Shown piece after piece: positions 35,001 to 44,228 of a DNA stretch of 64,000 bases. Within the stretch, counting starts at the first letter, position 1. Every line of letters begins with the position of its first letter. Made by a program: the position numbers and the translations under genes. The notes below the pieces were generated by a model, which ran no database searches, was not told the DNA's origin, and was given only the letters and a program-made list of their open reading frames with translations. This DNA comes from Carposina sasakii (taxonomy: Eukaryota > Arthropoda > Insecta > Lepidoptera > Carposinidae): the NCBI GenBank assembly GCA_014607495.2, contig CP053150.1:13536495-13600494 (forward strand), written 5' to 3'.

Positions 35001-38000
35001 TAGATATGTATTATTATTTAGGTATATTGATATTATGTAGGTTTATGTAAGTTTATTTATTTGGTATTGTGTACACATACAATCTACCTTTTTCACCCAA
35101 CTTTCGCTATCACAAGTGGTTTGCTGGAAGAAATCTCTTATAGGGATAAGCACGCCTTTATACATTGTCAATGTAAAATGTTTTTCCATATAAAATGTCT
35201 GTGTACAATAAAGAATAGAATAGAAGTAATATTTTTATATCACAACCTTAGAATAAGGATCGTCCCAAGGGATTCCTAATTCTATGAACACAACATGTGA
35301 AGTGAAGGGATAAGAGGCATATTTTACAGACAACATATTCTTGGACCGAAATGTACCTAGATGGTTATAGAAAAAGAGGAAGGCCTAAAGAAGTGTTGGA
35401 TGTACTGTGTGAGAGAGGATATACGTGTACCTACTGGGAGTGAGTAAAGAGATGACAGATAATAACGAATGGGAACAGGGCAGGAAAAAAGATAAATATC
35501 ATTCACTCCTTTTTGAAACTTTCAACTTACCTGTGATCCCGATATCTCTCTGCTAAACTCCTCTTTCTCTCTATTCAAATGGTCAATCTGTAACCTGGCT
35601 TGTTCTACCTCTTCTCTCAAAGCAGCTGCAGTTGCTTCCAACTCATTGTACTGGTTTCTTTGCTCTGGTGTCATCTCCGTTAGTATTTTGGATATGGTCG
35701 ATTGTTCCTAAAATAGTTTTCATATTGACAATAATAAGGCTGAATGTCTCAATATTCCTTTGTGTAATAAAAAATGTTCAATACTACCCACAACTTTGCG
35801 ATATATTTTTGTATACGCACCTTGTGGGTAGTATTAAAATATTTTTATTATGTAGGTAGCTCGTCCATTATAATTATTCATGTCATTCGAGTCCGCCAAC
35901 CTGTAAGGGGCGTTTCGGGAGTGTTTAAATTTTTTAAACCATTTGTATACTTACATATTTATGTCACTTACGTTTGTTGCGTAGACATTTTCATGTAAAA
36001 AGTGATGTTATGTTAAAAAGCCATCATGGACTAGGAGTCATTGGTAAGTGCTTTATGAAAATCTCGTATGTATAATTTATTCTAGTGACTATATTGATAA
36101 CTCACACAATACTTGTTTGTTATTTACATGGTTATATGCCTCAACATGTAAATAGATTTTATTTAGGTGTTTCCTGATATGTACTTGAAAATTGCAGGTT
36201 ATATTTTAAATTTTGAAACTTCATAACAGTTAATTTGGGTATTATACGTACCTACATGATATACATAAGTATCTAAATTTCGAACTTTTTTATTGACATT
36301 AAGTTCGGGTGTTTTTGGCACAGGATATAGTATCTATAGCCCAAACCGTGTCCCACTATTGGGCAAACTATAATGACAGAAAATATTTAAATTTTGAACC
36401 TACCTTATCCATCTGTTCTCGCAGCTGCCTCAGCTGATTCTCCTTCCTCTGCTTCTCCATGAATATTTGCTCAACTTCCTCTTGCTGCTTCTTGTTACTG
36501 ACTTCCAGTTCTTTACATTGCTCTTCTACAGATTGCTTTGTAGCTTCTCCATTTGCAATTCGAATGGCTGTGTTGTAATCTGACAGACGTCCTTGAAGAT
36601 CTAAAATGTTATAAAATCATTTAAGATTTATATCAATGTTATAACTATAAAGCCTGGGTTTTCACTATCACCAGTACGCTCGAACCGAGTGGGATCGAAT
36701 GATGCTACTCGTATCGTGTAATCATCTAATCCGAGCGTACTTGGACGTTAGTGACCAATCCATAGCGTCCCAGAAGTCATCCGAACCCACTCGGTCCGAC
36801 CGTACTCGTTAAAACCGGGCGTTCACAATAGGTACGAGTAAGCTTGGATCTAGTGGGCTCGGTTGGCTTCTCGGACGCTACTCGTATCGTGTAAAATCTA
36901 ATCCGAGCGTAGGTACGTCGGTGACCAATCCGTAGCGCCCAAGAATTCATCCAACCCCACTCGGTCCGAACGTACTCGTACTGTGAAAACCCGGCTTAAA
37001 AGAAAATAGTTGAAGGACGTAACTCGACACTCGACACTCTGTCTACTTCCTATAGATTCAATTCCTCAAGATTATGCCTATGTTGCATTTGATATTTGTA
37101 TTCAGTATTTGGTATCTTTGAAAATGTAGTTATGCTGACGACTTTTCCATTTTACATGTATTTATTTATTGATTATTTCTTCATTTTACATGTAGATTAC
37201 CTACCAGTTAACTCTTGCGCCAGCTCCCTAACTCTCTTCTCATAGTGCTTCTTAGCGGACCTCTCCCTCTCTCCAGCATCCGCTTGCTCGCTCAGCCTGG
37301 CGATCTCTGCCTTCATCTCTCGCACCTTGACTTGCATCATTTCCTCCCAATACCGTTTGTCTTGCAGTTGTCGAGTGCGAAAACCTCTTGCTGTACCGGT
37401 TCGTAAACCCGATATGCCTTGTTGGGTTATTGGTCTGTCGATCTAAAATAAAATGGATAAAATAGAATCCATACGGCATCAGGGCCGGCGTAACTACAGG
37501 GTAGCAAGTCGGCAAAAAGCCACATGGCCGCGCGTTTCTAGCCTTCGTAGCGTAAAATTCGCGCAAATCTACGATGATCGCGCATTCGCGTTCTATTAGC
37601 ACGATGCATAGCTTAACTTGTCGCAGGTTTAAGTACATATTTTGGTTTAACCTTTGTTACTTATTAATTACTAGTGACCCGCCCTCGGTTCTGTACATAT
37701 CCTCTAAAATTTGGAATTCCCGTTCCCGTGGGAATTTCGGCAAATAAGTCCTCAGTGCTTCCACTCCCTACCGAATATACTCTTTTAATCATTATGTGTC
37801 AAATAGTTTGCGTAAAAATTGGGAATTCCGTTTGTCCCGTTCCCGTGGGAATTTCGGGAAATACGTTCTTAATGCTTCCTCGCACTTACTAACGAATAGA
37901 TATGCCATTTCTGCTTTATATTTATAGCGGTTTTCGTAAAAAATGGAATTCCCGTTTGTCTCGTTCAGGTGGAAATTTCGAGAAATACGTTCTCAGTGTC

Positions 38001-39967
38001 TCTTCACACTCCCTACCAAATTTCATCATTATATTGTGAAAAATGGTTTTTGTTAAAATTGGGAATTCCCGTTTGACCAGTTCCCGTGGGAATTACGGGA
38101 AATCCGTTCTTTGTGCTCCCTAGCAGTCCCTATTCGGGAAATATGTTCTCAGTTCTTTCTTACACTCCCTACTGAATATACCTGTCATATTTCATCTCTA
38201 TATGTCATGTGGTTTTCGTAAAAACTTGAAATTCCTGTTTGTGCCGTTCGCTTGGGAATTTCTGGAAACCCGTTCTTAATGGTCTTATACACACCAAATT
38301 TCATCTGTGTACGTCAAACGGTTTATTTTTGTACTTATTGAATAAGCTTTTGTTCCGGTACAGTGGAAATTTCGGTAAAAATTTGGAATTCCTGTCTGTC
38401 CCGTTCCCATGGGAATTTTGGGAAATCCATTCTTAGCACTCTCTTATACCTCCTAACGAACATAAACACTAAAAGGGAGTGGGTGTAATTTACTTGTGAA
38501 ATTTAAAATTTATTTGTATACATGTATCCGTTTCTTCGCGGGGTCATGTAGGTATCTTGTTTTTGCAATTCTTTTTGACTTTGACTAATTTTACACTCGT
38601 TTTTGAGGATTTTCCCGACTTTTCCATTCATCATCGTTATCATCTATCATAAATTCAGAAATCATAAGTACTAAAAACAATGGCTGTATGGATGCTGTAT
38701 TCTTTCTTCGGGATAAAGCAAACAAAAAGAAATCTGTCATGTTGTGTCATGTCATCTGTACGTCACAGAATAATAAATTCCCAGAACCCGTGATCACGCA
38801 CACTTTTGAAGCAATTTTTTAGTATGTCAAATTTTTACAACCTATTTACTGTATCTAAAAAACTGATAATATTTATCGATTTGACAACAATCGGCGGGTA
38901 AGATGAGCGGAAGATGCGGGATTTTTGACTCGTTTTTGCTTCACTACCCGGAATACATCTGTCCTTGATGACTCCTTCTGGGGACTTGTTATTCTATGGT
39001 GTATGTCAAACTTATACCTCCATGCGTCAAATGGTATATTTTTTGTATTTGTACAAACAAACAGTCAAAGTTTACCTCTTTATAATATTAGTATAGAAGT
39101 ATAGATGTACCTAACATAAATTTATTACCTTCCTATCTATGCATACCAGCAATAGACACACTAGTACTTACGAGTAGACAAAAATTACGCAATATATAAA
39201 TAATTATAATCAATACAAACCATAGAAAAGCCCGTCATAGCAGTAGGCTGGCGACTGGCAGTGGGCGGGGCAGGTCCGAAGCCAGCAGTAGACAGTCTGG
39301 AAGCAGTGCCTCCTCGGTATGCAGACCCTGGTCTCATGCTGCCGCTTCTGTATTACATTTGCATACCACGTTGACTTTCTATATGTAAACCTATTTCCTA
39401 CATGTATTTCTAGAAAGAAACTTCTAAAATCTTAGACTAAGGAATCACTAGACCGAGTAAGCCTTTACAAATCAAAGTCTACGAGTATAACATTAATATA
39501 GTAAAAAAAAAATTGCAATAGTTTCTAATCAGGCGCTTTGGTGGGATTGTGTGATATACTTAAAATGTAACGTAATAGCACATGTTCTTTCATAGCTCAT
39601 CAACGAATTTTTCCCCAAAAATATTGTCTAAATCATGTCCTTTTTCATAGATAGCTAGTTAGGAGTATCCGGGATTCGAACCTGAGACATCTTCCTCTAC
39701 CTTCTACTATGCGACGGCACAACCCTGAAATAGGCCTACCTACAAACTACAGTAAATGTATAGATTCCAGTCTTTATATTACATATAACTATCGACTACA
39801 TCAACATATCTATCTATCCTAACTACGTAGATAGAAGTTTAGGATCCACATTACCTTGACACAGCCGATCCACCGCTCAGCTCCCTATAGCCCCTCCTCG
39901 ACACCGGTCTAGTCGAGTCTGACCGCCTGACCGCGCTGGCTCTATCGAAGGGGTCACTAAAATCCAT
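32045..39967 (-). CDS. IFT74: Intraflagellar transport protein IFT74, 11 exons, 607 residues
   Basis: Exons on the minus strand: 39967-39855, 39347-39221, 37442-37205, 36600-36404, 35707-35531, 34772-34647, 34240-34139, 34068-33763, 33602-33488, 33060-32951, 32257-32045 (TGA). All introns are GT-AG and in phase. Length is 607 residues against about 600 in human. Residues 1 to about 105 are basic and Arg/Ser/Gly-rich, with RPVSRRGYRE and RPITQQGISGLRTGTARG; in the family this region works with IFT81 in tubulin binding. The rest is coiled coil. KYRELKKREETMDTFMATYE and the end ADYEPIKREALVELAALNRK match IFT74 closely. It is a core IFT-B subunit carrying cargo into cilia; in insects it is expected in sensory neurons and sperm. 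Introns hold several mobile elements. A consensus X-box lies just upstream. Confidence 0.95.
32625..32695 (-). repeat. Family E repeat fragment
   Basis: tttacatacatacataataatcacggctct and a ggaggg-ttaggcagagatc stretch match the tail end of family E in reverse. It lies in IFT74 intron 10. Confidence 0.6.
33197..33445. mobile_element. Non-autonomous Tc1/mariner-like inverted-repeat element in IFT74 intron 9
   Basis: The left end tatacaagttgtaacaaaag pairs with the right end, which read in reverse is tatacagggtgtaacaatag. Homology continues through catgttaagcgaa and ctatgt. Both outer ends begin with TA, consistent with a TA target duplication. A fragment of the same family lies at 25.6 kb. 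Confidence 0.75.
34285..34415 (-). repeat. Family C repeat, reverse fragment
   Basis: Contains tagctcatcgcttgaggaaa, gactcttacgacatgcacgg-like sequence and gatgtattctagtgaagccc, in reverse order relative to the plus-strand copies. It lies in IFT74 intron 6. Confidence 0.75.
34420..34617 (+). repeat. Family D repeat
   Basis: Starts catcatcatcatcatcagcc, includes cagtccactgctggacgtag, caccacgctgggcaggcggg and gactatgttgtcaacacggg, and ends in cgtacgataccctta. It stops about 30 bases from IFT74 exon 6. Confidence 0.85.
34800..35240 (+). mobile_element. CR1/Jockey-type LINE 3' end in IFT74 intron 5
   Basis: One frame reads YAVKLWNSLPHTIRDCPTID and continues to LSLP, with stop TAG at 34926-34928. 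LWNSLP...FKR is the usual C-terminus of CR1/Jockey LINE reverse transcriptase proteins. The 3' UTR follows, with gctggaagaaatctcttata and ataagcacgcctttatacat. It is 5'-truncated and opposite in orientation to IFT74. Confidence 0.75.
35318..35495 (+). mobile_element. RTE-type LINE 3' relic in IFT74 intron 5
   Basis: Includes agaaaaagaggaaggcctaa (frame RKRGRPK), a frame-broken stretch, and then aatgggaacagggcagga, the typical RTE tail. A similar tail lies at 61.37-61.43 kb. Confidence 0.65.
36651..36996. mobile_element. 346-bp Harbinger-like non-autonomous element in IFT74 intron 3
   Basis: Ends are agcctgggttttcactatca at the left and, read in reverse, agccgggttttcacagtacg at the right. Homology continues into accgagtggg on both sides. 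The flanks are TAA at 36648-36650 and 36997-36999, the TWA-type 3-bp duplication of PIF/Harbinger. The interior holds a second pair of similar blocks around 36808-36840, so it looks like a head-to-tail dimer. Confidence 0.8.
37676..38460 (+). repeat. Tandem array of about 120-160-bp units in IFT74 intron 2
   Basis: Begins with tagtgacccgccctcggttc. The core ccgttcccgtgggaatttcg and its variants then recur about six or seven times between 37718 and 38420. Each is followed by a gaaatacgttctcagtg-like stretch and an actccctaccgaatat-like stretch. Units are diverged. The array runs directly into a family H copy. Confidence 0.8.
38475..38722 (+). repeat. Family H repeat copy in IFT74 intron 2
   Basis: gggagtgggtgtaatttact, then gaggattttcccgacttttc, a catcatcgttatcatctatc run, aaaacaatggctgtatggat and ttcttcgggataaagc match the units at 19.2-20.0 kb in the same order. 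Confidence 0.8.
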
Positions 39968-40040
39968 AATTATTATGCGAAATTGTCGCGTTTTTTGATA
40001 CGATAAAAGTCGTCAAGCGCAATGGCGTTGTTGTTTACGC

Positions 40041-40054
40041 GTTGCTATGGCGAC
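40041..40054 (-). promoter_or_regulatory. RFX X-box upstream of IFT74
   Basis: On the gene's strand the site reads GTCGCCATAGCAAC, a match at every position to the X-box consensus RYYNYYATRRNRAC (imperfect palindrome). It lies 74 bp upstream of the IFT74 ATG. RFX factors (DAF-19 in worms, Rfx in flies) switch on ciliary genes through such sites, usually within about 150 bp of the start codon. Confidence 0.85.
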
Positions 40055-40309
40055 GGGTGTGACAGTGACGTTTTATTAATCCGTCTGAATCATAGACATA
40101 CAGAACACTCTTATCTCTGTTGTTTGAATAGCAGCCTCATGGCAGCACCCGTGCGTGATTTACAAACTATTTTTTTTTGTATGCAGTTACAGAGCCAATG
40201 TAGTCAAGCATAGAGCAACTAGCGCCATCGTTTAAAGGAAATATTCGGTACCTAGGGCTAAAAACTATATATCCTATGCTTATAAGCTTTGACTATGCTT
40301 TCTACGCTT

Positions 40310-40497
40310 ATAAGTATGCTGTATTCGCTAAGAGTCGACGAAGGTATATACTCGGGCACATTCTCAGACGATAAGCTACCACTATAATAGTTACTGATAA
40401 ATAGACATCTGTCCCCGATATGTTAAATGTGGATGCGGGATCTCCTTTACGATCCTTCAGTTCTGGCTACCTTTGTAAACACAGCTGTGTGTGTCAG
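40310..40497 (+). repeat. Family C repeat
   Basis: Contains gctaagagtcgacgaaggta, cattctcagacgataagcta, gatctcctttacgatccttc and aacacagctgtgtgtg. The 5' part is missing. Confidence 0.8.
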
Positions 40498-40607
40498 AGA
40501 TTAAAGAGCGTTTTTGGGGCAAAAACTTATCTTTGTCTTCCAAATACATATCCACTGCCTGTATTTACTTACTTAGTTATAATTAGATGAGTACCTAGGT
40601 AAACAAG

Positions 40608-40795
40608 CCCCCTTATTACCTAACTGGCAAAAGCAAAGCGATAGCGAAAATTGTACAAATATAGCTGATTGCTTGTCAATTTCGTATTACGTAAAATGAA
40701 TTTCAAAGGAACTTTGACATTTCAAGGCGAATATTGTACAATTTTCGCTATCGCATTGCTTCGGCTTTGCTATTGCAAATTAGGTAGTCAGAGGG
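40608..40795 (+). mobile_element. Palindromic element, copy 2, target duplication AAG
   Basis: Starts cccccttattacctaactgg, ends aaattaggtagtcagaggg, and is flanked by AAG at 40605-40607 and 40796-40798. The interior matches the 27.6-kb copy almost base for base. Confidence 0.9.
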
Positions 40796-40799
40796 AAGG

Positions 40800-43055
40800 C
40801 AATATTTGAACTCTTTTAAATAAAACACCTACCCCTAATAATATGGATGGGAATCGGGATTCGCATATACATAGTAAAAGAAACAATTTTTCATAATAAT
40901 ATATTTTATCCATACAGGTTACTCGACAACCAACACCCTATTTTACATACAGAACGGATGTTGATGTAATATACACATTAAAATAACGAAATTACATCTT
41001 ATTAACGACGGTTGGTCAGATAACATTAATAACAATGCGAATTACTTAAAAAATAATTATATTGACTTAACGAATTCGCCTAGAAGTGAAAAAAAAAAAC
41101 TTTAATAATTTTAGAACTTAAAAAAATTGCTTTTGTGATGTTGTGACATGTTTAGGTACTTTTTAGAGTAAGTAATAAGTAATTTTGCGTCAATTTTATT
41201 TCTATAAAATACACTTATTATGACAATAGGTATATAAAAGGCGTACACCTATAATCCCTAATGGGGTAGGCATACCTATTAGGCAACCACTTACAAGCAC
41301 ATTTAATATAATATTTTTTAAACATTATTATATTATATTTTATGGTAACCTGAATAGCACCTTTAAAAATTTGGAATTTACAATTGATACGTAAATAAAT
41401 ATGAATTATAAAATATTATTTATGAAGTAAGTTACAGAAGAGCTAAATGAACCGTACAATATATTTCATTCACTAAGTAAGGCTACACGCATCAGATTTA
41501 TCGTTTATATTGAGTATTGAAAAATAAAATATTAAAATAAAAAATAAGTACCTACAACGGTATAGAAACTTAAGGCAACGATATTTTTAATATGTTATCT
41601 TAAGTTTAAATAACGTACTTACATATCTAGGTACATATTTTAAATCTAGCTAAGCTATAATTATTATTATTGTAAGAAAATTTATTTACAAAAGATCCTT
41701 AATTTTAGTTTAATATTTATGTTTCTGTCGACAAAAATTATATCTACATATGCTTCTAAAATTTACTTACTTACATACTCTTTATAATTACATGTGATGT
41801 AAACATTTCATTTTGTCGACGATGAGATCGATTATTGCCTAACGTTTTGAAACTGAACCTTCACAATACTAATATACCTAATCATTTAGAACTCGTACAT
41901 ATTCTCTTATAAGTCTCTCGAAGATAGAAATATTTTTAATTTTCTATACAGAAAACAATCATGTTATCTGCGGTTTTCGTTCACTCGTATCTACATTCTT
42001 TTCACCAAAAAGGCGAAGACGTCAAGGTATTTTCAAAGATTTAATTTCAAAATATCATGCCACAATCACAAATCATCTTTATTAAAAAACTAGACGTATC
42101 TACATCAGTAATTGGTAAAATATAATAACACCGTTCGCATATCTCATATTACCTAGTCTAGTGACTATGAGTACATAATAGTCAATGTGGAAGACCTAAC
42201 TAAACTTACATCAATTAAAATATCAAAACACGTTCATGGGCAGTCAATAAGCCTTAATATTCCCAACCCTGTTTTGACTAGGAATGCCACCTTAACTTTT
42301 GTATAATGCCAAAAAAGTACAGGAGATAATTCCAAATAGTTTTGACGGCATTATACAGTACGTCGTTACCCTAAAATAAAAGTCGCTTTCTACAATAGTG
42401 GCAGTGATAATTTTAGGCTTACGTTAGAGCAATACTAATTCTTTACAATAAACGAGCCATATAAAACTTTGTATTACGCAAAGTAGATATTCTATCTTAT
42501 TAATAATATACATTAACTACTGTTAATTAACATAACATACAAATGTATAGAACTAAGCTTGGTCCGTTGAGTTGTTTCAATCAGCTAAGATGCTTCTTTG
42601 AAAAGTAGGAATATTAACCAAAATGAACAAGAAGCTAAGTACGACATCCTCGAGGTGAATCCTATTCGTGACACTAAAATGGTAGCGTATCTTAATCTGC
42701 CTATGTTTACAAAAATATATACATTTTTAAGTTGCGGACTACATTTGGTAGACATTGGACTTCATTCTATGCTGGCCAATAAACCTCTTTATCATACAGG
42801 ATGTCTCCAAAAATAGATAAGCGTATGTCCAGAAATAAAGCACTTGCTGCCCTGGATATCCATTTGACACATTTTTTCGGGAGAGAGCTTGTATTTAGGT
42901 ATTGTATTCTATTCTAAATACCTAAGACCAAAATATTTCCACCATGGTTTAAATGTCGTCGATTCTAATACGTAATGGCCAGTGTGTAATTTAGTCCATT
43001 GTCCACTATAATTATTTAGGCTGCTTTTTCACCACACGTGCTATTCTACGTTGCA
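40800..43055. other. Intergenic DNA, no gene recognised
   Basis: Very AT-rich with short simple repeats. No coding-like frame and no clear element were seen. Confidence 0.4.
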
Positions 43056-43059
43056 ACCG

Positions 43060-43246
43060 CCCCCTGATTACGTAAAAGCAATAGCAAAGCCGAAGCAAAG
43101 CGATAGCGAAAATTGTACAATATTCGCCTTGAAATGTCAAAGTTCCTTTGAAATTCATTTTACGTAATACGAATTTGACAAGCAATCAGCGATTTTTGTA
43201 CAATTTTCGCTATCGCTTTGCTTTTGCTAGTTAGGTAATAAGGGGG
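43060..43246 (-). mobile_element. Palindromic element, copy 3 (inverted), target duplication CCG
   Basis: Starts ccccctgattacgtaaaagc, ends agttaggtaataaggggg, and is flanked by CCG at 43057-43059 and 43247-43249. It is reversed relative to copies 1 and 2. Confidence 0.9.
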
Positions 43247-43559
43247 CCGATGTGTAATATCCATTATTCAAATTCGATGATTTCTATGAATTTTATTGGT
43301 AGATATAAAAAGCATCCATAGCAACGTTGCATAGCACATCTCTGGTGGCAAGGCAGCCTTAACAGCACTATTTCAGCAAACGTTCAAACGACATTTACAC
43401 ATTATTATAAAGAGTTATATATCTATTTACATGATCTTAAGATCAGCAAGGGCTACAACAAAAGTCATTCTTTTTGCGCGCAATTTAAAGGTATACTCAG
43501 TAAAAAGATCGTCGTTTGTTATAGGCCTATTGGTGTCCGTAAATGGTCCAGGTCCGCAT

Positions 43560-43672
43560 TCAATCCCATTCTCCGATAAACATGTGGCGGCCATGTTGTG
43601 GGGGTGGTGGAAACACCCTTCCGGGCATAGGAAGACGTCCGTATATCGCATACGGGTCGTAGTGGTCCCCAT
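43560..43672 (-). CDS. Alternative last exon of the unrecognised minus-strand gene
   Basis: The acceptor ATTACCAACAG precedes position 43672. The entry phase takes two bases, exactly what the exon at 46644-46557 leaves open (TAC G|). The spliced frame reads DGDHYDPYAIYGRLPMPGRV, then a Pro-rich run, and ends HMFIGEWD with TGA at 43562-43560. The composition (Tyr, Pro, Gly, Arg, His) resembles that of the other last exon at 44569-44229, which also starts with an Asp plus Tyr/Pro motif. Use of this exon would skip 44569-44229 and give a shorter, different tail. It is inferred from sequence alone. Confidence 0.55.
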
Positions 43673-44228
43673 CTGTTGGTAATATTGTGTAGGTTAAGTT
43701 AATGTGCCTGTGAAATTGCATCCGTGGTTTGTATACACGTCACACTCCTCGGTGCTCTAACTGAGTTCTACTGTTAAACTAAGTCTACGGTATCGAAGTC
43801 TTCAACACTTGTAGTAATTGTGAAGTGTTTCGTGATTTTAAGTAACTTGCAAATAATGCTAAGCTTGCTTGCAATACTGCCAATACTGGAGCTGAATATG
43901 ATATTGTTCTCTTTAATAACCTAAAGTAGGTGGATGTTTCTTTATATTAAAAATTCAGCTCAGGATAGTCGCGGAACCTGATCTTAATGATGATGATAGA
44001 AACAAAAAAGCTATTATTATTATTAGTGACACAATGTTAAATTGTGAAGAAAAATATAGAGAAAGAAACCATGACAAATGTTTTGACCTACCAGTTTGTA
44101 GATCGAAGCGACTAGGCGTGGTGCTACCAAGCGAAGCTAGTGAAATAATAGAAATTAAATACCAAGGTTGGAGCGAAGAGCCGCGTTGAGGCGGTGGAAG
44201 TTAAGTGCGGGGTTAGTCTGTATGTACA

